Source of the DNA: Mesorhizobium sp. B1-1-8
Lineage (GTDB): Bacteria > Pseudomonadota > Alphaproteobacteria > Rhizobiales > Rhizobiaceae
Length of the DNA stretch: 64,000 bases
Reading direction: 5' to 3'
Assembly: GCF_006442795.2 (NCBI RefSeq)
Contig: NZ_CP083956.1
Location: 1,589,501-1,653,500 of the forward strand
The position numbers and the translations under genes are program-made. Positions 51,640 through 61,005 of the stretch are shown in pieces (position 1 is the stretch's first letter; each line of letters starts with the position of its first letter). A model generated the notes under the pieces. It was not told the origin of the DNA. It searched no databases and was given only the letters and a program-made list of their open reading frames with translations.

Positions 51640-51972
51640 TCAGTTGGTCGGCTTCGGCAGCGCCGGTCCGTTCGGCGCCGCGGGCGCGCGGCTCACCGCC
51701 TGGCGCAGGTTTTCGGCCTCGAGGCCGCGCTGGCGCGCCAGCTTGCGGTAGCGGCCCTGCTTCACCCAGGTGGCCAGGCTGCCGACGATCATGCCGATTG
51801 CGAGCGCCAGGAACAGGAAGATGAAAAGCGGCAGCGTCAGCGTCAGCGCCGGATTGCCCGGATGGAACGGGTCGAGCGTGAAGGCGACCGGCCCGCGATT
51901 GGCGACGGCAAGCGCGACCAGGATGATGGCCAGCGGCACGAAGACCACGACGAGCACGAAGCGATTGAACAT
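51640..51972 (-). CDS. LapA-domain (DUF1049) inner-membrane protein
   Basis: 110 residues, two hydrophobic helices (about 4-24 and 45-68) with a short loop between, then a basic coiled-coil segment (KQGRYRKLARQRGLEAENLRQ). Fits the lipopolysaccharide assembly LapA domain. Located downstream of ihfB, a usual arrangement in proteobacteria. Confidence 0.82.
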   Translation of the reverse strand: MFNRFVLVVVFVPLAIILVALAVANRGPVAFTLDPFHPGNPALTLTLPLFIFLFLALAIGMIVGSLATWVKQGRYRKLARQRGLEAENLRQAVSRAPAAPNGPALPKPTN

Positions 51973-52038
51973 ATGGACTTCCTATGGAAAGGCTGGCGCT
52001 GCCGCGGAGGCGTCGGTGGCTGCCCGCGGCGCGGCAGC

Positions 52039-52323
52039 CTATTTGCCGCCGTTCAGCCTTTCACGCAATTCCTTGCCGGTCTTGAAGAACGGCACCCATT
52101 TCTCCTCGACCTCGACGGATTCGCCGGTGCGCGGGTTGCGGCCGGTGCGGGCAGGGCGGTTCTTCACCGAAAAGGCGCCGAAACCACGCAGCTCCACCCG
52201 GTTTCCCTCGGCAAGCGCGTCGGTGATCTCGTCAAAGATCGCGCCGACGATGTTTTCGACGTCGCGCAGGAAAAGGTGCGGGTTGCGTGCAGCAATGATC
52301 TGCACAAGTTCGGATTTGATCAT
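52039..52323 (-). CDS. ihfB: Integration host factor subunit beta
   Basis: 94 residues. HU/IHF signature [20 protein letters not shown], where the conserved Pro intercalates into bent [11 protein letters not shown] and [15 protein letters not shown] mark it as the beta subunit. DNA bending for recombination and RpoN-dependent activation. Between sppA and the LapA-domain gene. Confidence 0.95.
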   Translation of the reverse strand: MIKSELVQIIAARNPHLFLRDVENIVGAIFDEITDALAEGNRVELRGFGAFSVKNRPARTGRNPRTGESVEVEEKWVPFFKTGKELRERLNGGK

Positions 52324-52400
52324 GAGAAGGTTCCCCGTAAACCACTGCGGTCATTTATCAGAATGATTTTATTGCTTTTTTCATTCGCCTCGACGGCACG

Positions 52401-53366
52401 TCAAGGGTGCCAGACCGAAACGAGACCGTCAAGAAACAAGCGGTCGGCGCCGAGCTCGTGGATGACATCGCCGCCGGCATCCGGCAGGCCGAGCGCGCTG
52501 GCGACGGCTTTTGTCATGCTCCTGGAAAACAGGAAGCCGCGTCCCTCCTTGTCTTTCCATTCGATGACCTTGAGCTTGGCATCGACGCCCTTGCTGGCCA
52601 GCCAGTCGATCGCCTCGGTCTCGCCGCCGACGGCGTCGACCAGGTGGTTGCCGAGCGCCTGGCGGCCGGTGAAGATCGAGCCATCGGCCAGGGCCAGCGC
52701 CTGCTCGCGGGTCATCTTGCGCCGCTCGGCGACGATGCCGACGAACCAGTCATAGCTGTCGAGGATGAGCTTGCGCACCATGGCGCGCTCGTCGTCATTG
52801 GTCGGCTTGAACGGCGAGGGCGAGGCCTTGAGCGGCGAGGATTTCACCTCCTCCAGCTTGATGCCGAGCTTGTCCATCAGGCTGCTGACGTCCGGGTACT
52901 GGATCAGCACGCCGATCGAGCCGACGATCGAGGTCTTGCGGGCAACGATATGGTCGGCCGCGCTGGCGATCATGTAGCCGGCGGATGCCGCCAGCGTGCC
53001 GACTTCGGCCACAACCGGCTTGTCGCCGGCGAGCTTGCGCACTTCCTCATAGATCGATTCGCCGCCGACCGTGGTGCCGCCGGGCGAATCGATCGACAGG
53101 ATGACGCCCTTCACCGCTGCGGATTTGCGGATGGTCTCCAGCCTTTTGATCAGCTCCTCGTCCTCGGTGATGGTGCCTTCGATCTTGACCTTGGCGATGT
53201 GATTTGATGCCTGGCCGGCGAAATCGCCGCCGTAGATCCAGGCCGAAAAGGCGATCAGTGCCGCCGCCACAATCACGAATGCGGCCACGCGCCAGAATGT
53301 CAGTTTGCGGCGCAAGCGGCGGCGGTCGATCAGGTCGTCGGCTCTCATTGCCATCATCAGCCTCAC
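52401..53366 (-). CDS. sppA: Signal peptide peptidase SppA
   Basis: 321 residues; one N-terminal membrane anchor (about 27-46) and an S49 protease domain. Catalytic Ser in GTLAASAGYMIASAAD and the general-base Lys region in VARKTSIVGSIGVLIQYP, plus SIDSPGGTTVGGE. Short (36K) SppA form. Digests cleaved signal peptides. In-frame ATGs at 53354 and 53348 are alternative starts. Upstream of ihfB in the same direction, as in many proteobacteria. Confidence 0.9.
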   Translation of the reverse strand: MRLMMAMRADDLIDRRRLRRKLTFWRVAAFVIVAAALIAFSAWIYGGDFAGQASNHIAKVKIEGTITEDEELIKRLETIRKSAAVKGVILSIDSPGGTTVGGESIYEEVRKLAGDKPVVAEVGTLAASAGYMIASAADHIVARKTSIVGSIGVLIQYPDVSSLMDKLGIKLEEVKSSPLKASPSPFKPTNDDERAMVRKLILDSYDWFVGIVAERRKMTREQALALADGSIFTGRQALGNHLVDAVGGETEAIDWLASKGVDAKLKVIEWKDKEGRGFLFSRSMTKAVASALGLPDAGGDVIHELGADRLFLDGLVSVWHP

Positions 53367-53648
53367 AAGTCGGTGGGAAGAGACGCTTTTAAAGCAAGCG
53401 TCCGCGCGCGGCTACCGTTTCCTGACGTGTCCGATACCCCAGGCCTGGCCGGTAACGACACCTCACGAAAAATTAACGCAGCCTGTCCGTATCTGCTATG
53501 AAGAGCGACAGTCCTGCCGAATTCGTCTTGGTGGTGCGGTCGTAGCCGTCACATTTTTGCAGTTTTCCTCCGCTTGTGCTTGCTTGCGGGGGCCGGCATA
53601 CCACCTATAGGCGGTGTTTGGCGGGCAAGGGTTCATTAGAAAACAGTC

Positions 53649-54362
53649 ATGTTGGCACGATCTGACGAAACGAACGATGCCGAGACGGTGTCGGTTGCCG
53701 CGATGCAGGACGGCACGCGGGGCGACGCTTTCGATCGCGCGCAACGACACTCGCGGCGCGTCCGCGTGCTGAAATTCGCCGTGCCGCTGCTGGCCGCCGC
53801 GATTGCAGTGGCCTTTCCGGTCTATTCCTATCTGGCCGCGCCGGTGTCGGTCTCGATACAAACCGACGGCAGCGCCTTTTCGGACGGCAAGCTGGTGATG
53901 GCCAATCCCAAGCTCAACGGCTTCACCAAGCAGAAATTGCCTTATTCGCTGACGGCGACCAGGGCGACGCAAGATGTCGGCAAGCAGGCCATCATCGACC
54001 TCGAAGGCATCAAAGCCAAATTGCCCGTCGCCACCGACAATGTCGTGGCGGTCAACGCCTCGCATGGCATCTACAACCGCGACGCCAACACGATGGACCT
54101 CACCAGCGACGTCACGGTGACGACCACCGACGGCGTGGAAGCCAAGTTCAAATCGATCTTCCTAGACATGGGCAAAGGCTCTATGAAGACGAGCAACCCG
54201 GTCGACGTCAGCCGTAACGGGTCGCGCATCACAGCGGACTCGATGTCGGTCGAGGGGAACGGCAACGTCGTGGTTTTCGAAAACCGGGTGCGCGTCAACA
54301 TCGATCCGGCCGGCCTGAAGGCGGCAGGGATAAAGAGCGGAGAGCAGAATGCGTCGCAGTAG
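53649..54362 (+). CDS. lptC: LPS export protein LptC
   Basis: 237 residues; a cytoplasmic tail of about 40, one anchor helix (KFAVPLLAAAIAVAFPVYSY) and a periplasmic beta-jellyroll (FSDGKLVMANPKLNGF, ASHGIYNRDANTMDLTSDV). Part of the LptB2FGC complex bridging to LptA. Overlaps lptA by 14 bp. Confidence 0.88.
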   Translation: MLARSDETNDAETVSVAAMQDGTRGDAFDRAQRHSRRVRVLKFAVPLLAAAIAVAFPVYSYLAAPVSVSIQTDGSAFSDGKLVMANPKLNGFTKQKLPYSLTATRATQDVGKQAIIDLEGIKAKLPVATDNVVAVNASHGIYNRDANTMDLTSDVTVTTTDGVEAKFKSIFLDMGKGSMKTSNPVDVSRNGSRITADSMSVEGNGNVVVFENRVRVNIDPAGLKAAGIKSGEQNASQ

Positions 54363-54945
54363 TTCAGCAAGGCTTGCAGCGGCGGCCTCCATTTTGCTGG
54401 TGCTGGGGGCAGCGGCGGCACTTGCCCAGTCTGGCGCGTCCAGCCAGATTCCCGGGCTGAAATTGTCGGGCGACCAACCGATCCAGATCGAAAGCGACAA
54501 GCTCGAGGTCCGCCAGGCCGACAGTGTTGCCGTGTTCAGCGGCAATGTGACGGTCAACCAGGGGCCGACGCTGCTCAAGGCCGGCAAGATGACGGTCTAC
54601 TATGTCAAGGATGCCAATGCTCCCAAGGGGGCCGCGGCCGGTGCGTCGGCGATGACCGGTGCCGCCAATATCGACCATCTGGTGGTCGAGAACAAAGTCT
54701 ACATCAAATCGAACGACCAGATCGCCACCGGCGACAAAGGCACCTTCGACATGAAGACCCAGGTGCTCGTTCTTTCCGGTAACGAAGTCGTGCTCTCGCA
54801 GGGCGACAACGTGCTGAAGGGCTGCATGCTCACGGTGCAGATGAAGAGCGGTCTCGGCAATGTCGAGGGCTGCGGCAAGCGCGTCATCATGTCGATCACG
54901 CCCCAGAAGCAGGGCGCGCAGCAGCAGGGAGCGCAGCAGCAGTAA
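54349..54945 (+). CDS. lptA: LPS transport periplasmic protein LptA
   Basis: 198 residues with a signal peptide ([21 protein letters not shown]) and the OstA-like fold: [29 protein letters not shown], split by typical gly turns. The C-terminus is Gln-rich (repeated GAQQQ). Forms the periplasmic bridge for LPS. Stop and lptB start overlap (TAATG). Confidence 0.92.
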   Translation: MRRSSSARLAAAASILLVLGAAAALAQSGASSQIPGLKLSGDQPIQIESDKLEVRQADSVAVFSGNVTVNQGPTLLKAGKMTVYYVKDANAPKGAAAGASAMTGAANIDHLVVENKVYIKSNDQIATGDKGTFDMKTQVLVLSGNEVVLSQGDNVLKGCMLTVQMKSGLGNVEGCGKRVIMSITPQKQGAQQQGAQQQ

Positions 54946-55763
54946 TGGCCGGCGTCTCCTCGCTGCTGGCCCGTCTTCCCGGACGGGCCGCCAGCAAACA
55001 GGCTGCGCCGGTTACGGTTGGCGCCGACAAAGCGAAGTTCAAGGGCACCCTGATCGCCAAGGGCCTGACCAAGAGCTACAAGGGCCGCAAAGTGGTGAGC
55101 GGCGTGACGATCGGCGTGCGCGCCGGCGAGGCCGTCGGCTTGCTCGGCCCGAACGGCGCCGGCAAGACCACGTGCTTCTACATGGTCACCGGCCTTGTTC
55201 CGGTGGACGAAGGCATAATCGAGATCGACGGCTTCGACGTGACCTCGATGCCGATGTATCGCCGCGCTCGTCTCGGCATCGGCTATCTGCCCCAGGAAGC
55301 GTCGATCTTCCGCGGCCTCAATGTCGAGCAGAACATCCGCGCCGTGCTGGAAGTGGTGGAGAAGAGCCGCAAGGAGCGCGAGCGCACGCTCGACGAATTG
55401 CTCGAGGAGTTCCACATCAGCCATCTGCGCAAGGCGCCGTCGCTGTCGCTCTCGGGCGGCGAAAGGCGGCGCCTCGAGATCGCGCGCGCCTTGGCGACGC
55501 GACCGGCCTACATGCTGCTCGACGAGCCCTTCGCCGGCATCGATCCGATCGCCGTCGCCGACATCCAGCAGCTTGTGCGCCATCTGACGGCGCGCGGCAT
55601 CGGCGTGTTGATCACCGATCACAATGTGCGCGAGACGCTCGGCCTGATCGACCGCGCCTATATCATTCATGCCGGCCAGGTGCTGACGCATGGCCGGGCC
55701 GACGAGGTTGTCGCCAACGCCGATGTCCGGCGTCTTTATCTCGGCGAAGGTTTCACGCTTTGA
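54945..55763 (+). CDS. lptB: LPS export ABC transporter ATPase LptB
   Basis: 272 residues with an alphaproteobacterial N-terminal extension of about 35. Walker [11 protein letters not shown]-loop [12 protein letters not shown], signature [20 protein letters not shown], Walker [15 protein letters not shown], His switch ITDHNVRET. Powers LPS extraction. Immediately upstream of rpoN as in most proteobacteria. Confidence 0.96.
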   Translation: MAGVSSLLARLPGRAASKQAAPVTVGADKAKFKGTLIAKGLTKSYKGRKVVSGVTIGVRAGEAVGLLGPNGAGKTTCFYMVTGLVPVDEGIIEIDGFDVTSMPMYRRARLGIGYLPQEASIFRGLNVEQNIRAVLEVVEKSRKERERTLDELLEEFHISHLRKAPSLSLSGGERRRLEIARALATRPAYMLLDEPFAGIDPIAVADIQQLVRHLTARGIGVLITDHNVRETLGLIDRAYIIHAGQVLTHGRADEVVANADVRRLYLGEGFTL

Positions 55764-55957
55764 GCGGCATTCACGTTTCTGCGTGACGTCCGGGCCGATT
55801 TTCCGGGAATTTTTCCCGATTTCCCTTGCATAACGCTCCAGTAAGCCGGATTTGCTAGCGTTGCCTTGACAAGCAAAAGCCGGGCCAGTTTCTATGCCCG
55901 ACCGGAGATTGTTTTCCGGCACAGTCCGATGCGTAGACGAGGCGTTTGAACAAACCC

Positions 55958-57484
55958 ATGGCTCTGGCGGCCAAACTGCAGCTCAGACAGTCCCAGTCGC
56001 TGGTGATGACGCCGCAGCTGATGCAGTCGATCCGGCTGCTGCAGCTCACCCATATCGAGCTCGAACGCTTCATCGACGAGGAGATCGAACGCAACCCGCT
56101 GCTGGAGCGTGCCGAGCCGCAGGACGACGCGGCCGGCGACCCGTCGCAAAACAGCGAGGCCGCGCCAGAGCCAGCCGCCGGTGACGACTGGTTCGAGGCC
56201 GAGACGGAATGGAGCGCCAAGGCGATCTCGGACAAGCTCGATTCGTCGCTGGAAAACCTGTTTCCCGACGATCCCGGCACCAGCGAAAGGCTGGGGCCCG
56301 ACCTTACGGCGCAATGGAAGTCGGCCTCAGGCGGCAGCGCCGCCTCCTCGTCGGAGGGCTTCGACGTCGGCGAGATGGCGGCAAGCGCGGTCACGCTGCG
56401 TGAGCATGTCGGCGAGCAGATCGCGCTTGCCTTCCCCGACCCTGCCGAACGGCTGATTGCCGGCGAGCTCGCCGACGGGCTCGACGAGGCCGGTTATCTG
56501 CGCGCCGACCTGAAAGAGGTGGCAGTGCGGCTCGGTGCGGACGCGGCGGCGGTGGCGCACGTGCTCGGCGTCTGCCAGACTTTCGAGCCGGCCGGGCTGT
56601 TCGCCCGCGACCTTGCCGAATGCCTGTCGCTGCAGCTTGCAACCCGCGACCGGCTCGACCCGGCGATGAAGGCGCTGGTCGCCAACCTCGAGCTGCTGGC
56701 CAGACGCGACTTCCACGCACTGAAACGCATCTGCGGCGTCGACGAGGAGGACCTTCTCGACATGCTGGCCGAGATCCGGGCGCTCGACCCACGACCCGGA
56801 ACGGCGTTCTCGGGTGGGGCGAGCGACGCGATCGTCGCCGATGTCGAGGTGCGGGCGGCCAATGACGGCAGCTGGGCAGTGGAGCTCAACGCCGACACGC
56901 TGCCGCGGGTGCTGGTCGATCATGTCTATTTCGCCCGCGTCTCCGGACATGCCAAGGGTCAGGTGGAAAAGGATTTTCTGGCCGAATGCCTGCAAAACGC
57001 CAACTGGCTGACGCGCAGTCTCGACCAGCGGGCAAAGACAATCCTCAAAGTGGCCTCGGAAATCGTGCGCCAGCAGGACGCCTTCCTCGTCCATGGCGTG
57101 CGCCATCTGAAGCCGCTCAACCTGCGCACGGTGGCCGATGCGATCGGCATGCACGAATCGACGGTAAGCCGCGTCACCGCCAATAAATACATGCTGACGC
57201 CGCGCGGCGTGTTCGAGCTGCGCTATTTCTTTACCGCCTCGATCGCCTCCGCGGCCGGCGGCGACGCGCATTCGTCCGAAGCCGTGCGCGACCGCATCAA
57301 GCAATTGATCGACGAGGAAAAGCCCGTCGACGTGCTCTCCGACGACGCTATCGTCGACATGCTGAGGGAAAGCGGCGTCGACATAGCCCGCCGCACCGTC
57401 GCCAAATACCGCGAGGGCATGAATATTCCTTCCTCGGTGCAGCGGCGGCGCGAAAAGCGCGCGCTGGCCAACGTTGGACGCTGA
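55958..57484 (+). CDS. rpoN: RNA polymerase sigma-54 factor
   Basis: 508 residues from the ATG at 55958; a TTG at 55946 would add four. Region I is Gln/Leu-rich (KLQLRQSQSLVMTPQLMQSI). An acidic region II follows (about 55-110), then the core-binding and DNA-binding regions with the HTH (LRTVADAIGMHESTVSRVTANK). The C-terminus has the RpoN box ARRTVAKYRE, which reads the -24 element. Needed for nitrogen regulation and nif/dct genes in rhizobia. Confidence 0.96.
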   Translation: MALAAKLQLRQSQSLVMTPQLMQSIRLLQLTHIELERFIDEEIERNPLLERAEPQDDAAGDPSQNSEAAPEPAAGDDWFEAETEWSAKAISDKLDSSLENLFPDDPGTSERLGPDLTAQWKSASGGSAASSSEGFDVGEMAASAVTLREHVGEQIALAFPDPAERLIAGELADGLDEAGYLRADLKEVAVRLGADAAAVAHVLGVCQTFEPAGLFARDLAECLSLQLATRDRLDPAMKALVANLELLARRDFHALKRICGVDEEDLLDMLAEIRALDPRPGTAFSGGASDAIVADVEVRAANDGSWAVELNADTLPRVLVDHVYFARVSGHAKGQVEKDFLAECLQNANWLTRSLDQRAKTILKVASEIVRQQDAFLVHGVRHLKPLNLRTVADAIGMHESTVSRVTANKYMLTPRGVFELRYFFTASIASAAGGDAHSSEAVRDRIKQLIDEEKPVDVLSDDAIVDMLRESGVDIARRTVAKYREGMNIPSSVQRRREKRALANVGR

Positions 57485-57762
57485 CAAGGGGCCGCTCGGC
57501 CGGATTTCCCCAAGGGTCCACGCTTCATTGACAAGCCGCAATGAAGTGGCTAGAAGCCCGCCCGCATGAGCCGGGCCACGATGCCCGCTCGCGAATGGGT
57601 CCGTCGAAACCAAGGCCTTGGGCGGCCAAGAAGGCGACTTGTGATCAACCGGAAAGTTCGGGTCTAAAATCGGCGCGCGTTCCGCCGCAAAGCTTGTGCG
57701 CGCGCACCACGGGTATAAACTCGGGACAGTTTGAAGCCTGAGCAAGGAAGGTCAGTTTTCAG

Positions 57763-58350
57763 ATGAATCTGCGCATTTCGGGAAAACACATGGACATCGG
57801 CGATGCGTTGCGTACGCGCATCAACGACCGTGTCGGCGAGGCGATCGAGAAATATTTCGATCGGGGTTTTTCAGGACATGTCACTGTCATCAAATCGGGG
57901 TCGCGGTTTTCGGCCGACTGCATGGTCCGGCTCGATTCCGGCGCCTCACTGCAGGCGACCGGCGATTCCCAGGATCCCACGCTTGCCTTCGAGGCGGCGG
58001 CCGACCGCCTCGAAACGCGGCTGCGGCGCTACAAGCGCCGGCTGAAGTCGCGCAACGCCGGAAACGGCAATGGCGAGGAGGCTACCGACATCGCCTATAC
58101 GGTGATGGCGCCGCTCGCCGACGATGAAGAAGATATTCCGGAGGATTTCGCCCCGGTCATCGTCGCCGAATCAACCATGACGCTCCGTACCATGTCGGTG
58201 GCGTCGGCTGTCATCGAGCTCGACACCAAGGACAGCCCGGTCTTTGTCTTCCGCAATGCCGGAAACGGCCACCTCAACATCGTCTACCGCCGGCCGGATG
58301 GAAACATCGGCTGGATCGATCCGTCGACGACCAAAGTCGCGCAGGGCTAA
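57763..58350 (+). CDS. hpf: Ribosome hibernation promoting factor, long form
   Basis: 195 residues. N-terminal S30AE domain (MNLRISGKHMDIGDALRTRI) binds the 30S decoding centre. A flexible linker (about 105-140) and a C-terminal dimerisation domain (SVASAVIELDTKDSPVFVFR, GNIGWIDP) mark the long form able to make 100S ribosome dimers. Between rpoN and ptsN, the standard place. Confidence 0.93.
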   Translation: MNLRISGKHMDIGDALRTRINDRVGEAIEKYFDRGFSGHVTVIKSGSRFSADCMVRLDSGASLQATGDSQDPTLAFEAAADRLETRLRRYKRRLKSRNAGNGNGEEATDIAYTVMAPLADDEEDIPEDFAPVIVAESTMTLRTMSVASAVIELDTKDSPVFVFRNAGNGHLNIVYRRPDGNIGWIDPSTTKVAQG

Positions 58351-58411
58351 AAAGCCAGCCGCGCGAGGGGACGACGACTGGCGCGGCAGGCGAACAAGGG
58401 ATTTTTCAAGC

Positions 58412-58876
58412 ATGGATCTCAGCGATCTCATCAGCGTCCCGGCGATCATGCCGGCGTTGAAGGCGAATTCCAAAAAGCAGCTTCTGCAATTGCTGTCGGA
58501 GAGGGCGGCGGCGATTTCGGGCATTCCGGAGCGGGAGGTGTTCGACACCATCCTGCAGCGCGAGCGGCTGGGCTCGACCGGTGTCGGCAACGGCATCGCC
58601 ATTCCGCACGGCAAGCTCGCGGGCGTCAAGCGGATTGCCGGCGTGTTCGCCAGGCTGGAGACGCCGGTGGATTTCGAGGCGCTCGACGACCAGCCGGTCG
58701 ACCTGGTGTTCCTGCTGCTTGCGCCCGAAGGCGCCGGCGCAGATCACCTCAAGGCGCTGTCGCGCATCGCGCGCGTGCTGCGCGACGCCGACACGGTGGC
58801 CAAGATCAGGGGAACGCGCGACGCCGTGGCAATCCACGCGCTTTTGTCGGACACGCAGGCCTCGCACGCGGCCTGA
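58412..58876 (+). CDS. ptsN: Nitrogen PTS EIIA component
   Basis: 154 residues. Phospho-accepting His66 in GIAIPHGKLAGV; further family motif DLVFLLLAPEGAGADHLKALS. Regulates potassium transport, nitrogen and carbon signalling through the PTS-Ntr chain. Follows hpf by 61 bp and ends at an intrinsic terminator. Confidence 0.94.
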   Translation: MDLSDLISVPAIMPALKANSKKQLLQLLSERAAAISGIPEREVFDTILQRERLGSTGVGNGIAIPHGKLAGVKRIAGVFARLETPVDFEALDDQPVDLVFLLLAPEGAGADHLKALSRIARVLRDADTVAKIRGTRDAVAIHALLSDTQASHAA

Positions 58877-58917
58877 AGCCTTCGAGATCAAAATCCTGGT
58901 TTTTGGATTAAAGCTGT

Positions 58918-58944
58918 AAGGGGCCGCCGAAAGCGGCCCTTTCC
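58918..58944 (+). terminator. Terminator after ptsN
   Basis: Stem AGGGGCCGC / GCGGCCCTT around CGAAA, followed by TTCC, between convergent ptsN and the DUF1150 gene. Confidence 0.7.
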
Positions 58945-58963
58945 AATTCAGGCCATGACCAGG

Positions 58964-59221
58964 TCAGTGAATGGCGACCGTGGTCAGATCGTTCTCCCGC
59001 GCACCCGCCAGCGCCCGGTCACGGGCGTCGGAAAGCAGGATCGGCTGGCCGTTGGCGGCAAACAGCGCCCACAGCTCCAGTCCGGGAGCGATCTCGTCGA
59101 GGCCGGGGAAGCGGCCGCGCAGATCGTCGCTCGATACTTTCCTCAAATAGGCGACCGAACCTTCGCCGAGATGGGCGAATTCGCCACTGGTCATGGTGAT
59201 AGTTTCATCAGTCCTGGTCAT
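58964..59221 (-). CDS. DUF1150-family small protein
   Basis: 85 residues from the ATG at 59221, chosen for its AAGGAGG ribosome binding site. Conserved DUF1150 sequence: FAHLGEGSVAYLRKV, PGLELWALFAANGQPI, LSDARDRALAGA. Found across alphaproteobacteria, usually downstream of the hsp20 gene as here (63 bp after it). Function unknown; a shared heat-shock transcript is likely. Confidence 0.85.
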   Translation of the reverse strand: MTRTDETITMTSGEFAHLGEGSVAYLRKVSSDDLRGRFPGLDEIAPGLELWALFAANGQPILLSDARDRALAGARENDLTTVAIH

Positions 59222-59284
59222 TTCAAGCCTCCTTGCCGCGAGAACGCCGCACAGGGCCGCCTCGCATAGAGCCATCGGCAAAGA

Positions 59285-59710
59285 TCAGTCTTTCACCGAT
59301 ATGTTTATTTTCCGTACCAGCCGCTCGGCCTCGGGCCGATCGAGATCGATCGACAACAGGCCATTCTTCAGCTCCGCCGCGATCACCCGCATGCCGTCGG
59401 CCAGCACGAAGCAGCGCTGGAACTGGCGTGCGGCGATGCCGCGATGGAGGAATTCGCGCTCGGTGTCGTCGGTCTGACGGCCGCGCACGATCAGCTGGTT
59501 TTCCTCCGTGGTGACATCGAGATCGCTTTCGGCGAAGCCCGCGACGGCCAGCGTGATGCGCAGCCTCTCGGCCTTGCCGTCACCAGCGTTCAGGCGCTCG
59601 ATGTTATACGGTGGATAGCCGTCACCCGACTTCGCCAGACGCTCAAGGGTCTTTTCCATGGCGTCGAAACCCAACAGAAGCGGGCTGGAGAAAGGCGTCA
59701 TTCGGCTCAT
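59285..59710 (-). CDS. Small heat shock protein, Hsp20/IbpA family
   Basis: 141 residues from the ATG at 59710 with GAGAGGA upstream. Alpha-crystallin domain with RITLAVAGFAESDLDV, NQLIVRGRQTD, FLHRGIAARQFQRCFVLADG and LKNGLLSIDLDRPE. Holds unfolded proteins until refolded by DnaK. A heat-shock-type promoter lies upstream; the DUF1150 gene follows. Confidence 0.92.
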   Translation of the reverse strand: MSRMTPFSSPLLLGFDAMEKTLERLAKSGDGYPPYNIERLNAGDGKAERLRITLAVAGFAESDLDVTTEENQLIVRGRQTDDTEREFLHRGIAARQFQRCFVLADGMRVIAAELKNGLLSIDLDRPEAERLVRKINISVKD

Positions 59711-59778
59711 GTTACACTGTCCTCTCAAGAGCGACATAAACTGGAAAAACCCGGATGGCATTTTTCCCGATGGTCTTG

Positions 59779-59807
59779 ATATGGTCCGCCGCGCGGTCAA
59801 GTTCAAG
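59779..59807 (-). promoter_or_regulatory. Candidate heat-shock (RpoH-type) promoter of hsp20
   Basis: On the minus strand, CTTGAA-N17-CCATAT, agreeing in every defined base with the rhizobial RpoH consensus as I know it. About 62 nt from predicted start site to the ATG. Confidence 0.65.
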
Positions 59808-59819
59808 CCGTCTTCGTTG

Positions 59820-59868
59820 GAGCATGATCCTGTCCGAAAACCGGGTCCCACTTTTCGGGATCATGCTC
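59820..59868. repeat. Single-palindrome RIME-like repeat
   Basis: GAGCATGATCCTGTCCGAAAA...TTTTCGGGATCATGCTC. Long near-perfect hairpin related to the second palindrome of the 45146-45254 element. Between the divergent hsp20 and nucleoside hydrolase genes. Confidence 0.7.
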
Positions 59869-59908
59869 TAAAACCCGCCCAAAAAGACTCCCCCAAAAAG
59901 GAATTGAA

Positions 59909-60850
59909 ATGCCCCAATCACGCAGGATCATCATCGACACGGACCCTGGCCAGGACGATGCCGTCGCCATATTGCTGGCGCTCGGCAGCTCCGAGCTGGA
60001 GGTCGTCGGCATCGCAGCCGTTGCCGGCAATGTGCCGCTGAACCTTACCGAGAAGAATGCCCGCAAGATCTGCGAGCTGGCCGGCCGGCCCGATATCAAG
60101 GTCTATGCCGGCGCGATCCGGCCGCTGGCGCGCGAACTGGTCACGGCCGAAGAAGTGCATGGCAAGACCGGCCTCAACGGGCCGCAGCTGCCGGAACCGA
60201 CCATGCCGCTGCAGGAACAATACGGCGTCGATTTCATCGTCGAGACGCTGATGAAGGAGCCGAGCGGCACGATCACGCTGTGCGCGCTCGGACCGCTCAC
60301 CAACATCGCGCTGGCGCTGATCCGCGAGCCCAGAATCGCGCCGCGCATCAAGGAAATCGTGCTGATGGGCGGCGGCTTCTTCGAGGGCGGCAATGTCACG
60401 CCGACCGCCGAGTTCAACATCTATGTCGACCCGCAGGCCGCCGACGTGGTGTTCAAGTCGGGCATTCCGATCGTCATGATGCCGCTCGACGTCACCCACA
60501 AGGCGCTGACCAGCGCCAAGCGCACGAAAGCCTTTCGCGATCTGGGCAGCAAAGTCGGCACCGCAACCGCCGAAATGCTGGAATTCTTCGAGCGTTACGA
60601 CGAGGAGAAATACGGCACCGACGGCGGGCCGCTGCACGATCCGTGCGTGATCGCTTATCTGTTGAAGCCGGAGCTGTTCAAGGGCCGGCGCTGCAATGTC
60701 AGCATCGAGACCAGTTCGGAGCTGACCATGGGCATGACCGTGATCGATTGGTGGGGGGTCACCAAGCGCGAGAAGAACGCCATGGTGATGCGCGACGTCG
60801 ACCATGACGCCTTCTTCGCGCTGCTGGTGGAGCGGCTAGGGCGGCTTTAG
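59909..60850 (+). CDS. Inosine-uridine-preferring nucleoside hydrolase family
   Basis: 313 residues. Calcium-binding DTDPGQDDAVAILLAL at the N-terminus. Other family elements: ALGPLTNIALAL, IVLMGGGFFEGGNVTPTAEFN and, near the end, GGPLHDPCVIAYLL. Hydrolyses N-glycosidic bonds of ribonucleosides for base salvage. Single gene with a GGAATTGAA leader. Confidence 0.92.
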   Translation: MPQSRRIIIDTDPGQDDAVAILLALGSSELEVVGIAAVAGNVPLNLTEKNARKICELAGRPDIKVYAGAIRPLARELVTAEEVHGKTGLNGPQLPEPTMPLQEQYGVDFIVETLMKEPSGTITLCALGPLTNIALALIREPRIAPRIKEIVLMGGGFFEGGNVTPTAEFNIYVDPQAADVVFKSGIPIVMMPLDVTHKALTSAKRTKAFRDLGSKVGTATAEMLEFFERYDEEKYGTDGGPLHDPCVIAYLLKPELFKGRRCNVSIETSSELTMGMTVIDWWGVTKREKNAMVMRDVDHDAFFALLVERLGRL

Positions 60851-60868
60851 CCTCCTTTCCTTTCCCCC

Positions 60869-61005
60869 TTGTGGGCCTTGTGGGGGAAGGTGGATCGGCG
60901 CGCAGCGCCGAGACGGGTGAGGGGTGTTGGAAGAAACTCAACACCTCGCTCCGTCCAGCACCCCTCATCCGACCGAGCTTCGCTCGGCCACCTTCTCCCA
61001 TAACG
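60869..61005. repeat. Large imperfect palindromic element, interrupted by the IS
   Basis: Left arm about 60879-60926 (GGGGGAAGGTGG, then GGGTGAGGGGTG), right arm about 60958-61000 (CACCCCTCATCC, then CCACCTTCTCCC). Inner hairpins GGCGCGCAGCGCC and GAGCTTCGCTC are present. This is a dispersed-repeat type common in Mesorhizobium intergenic regions. Its outermost hairpin continues beyond the IS at 62303-62320. Confidence 0.6.
60997..61005 (+). repeat. IS target-site duplication, left (CCCATAACG)
   Basis: Nine bases, repeated at 62303-62311 directly outside the right end of the IS. Confidence 0.85.

Noticed and set aside
60869..61005. Considered as part of the IS element
   Set aside because: The 20-bp terminal repeats and 9-bp duplication place the IS boundary at 61006; this stretch is a separate intergenic palindrome.
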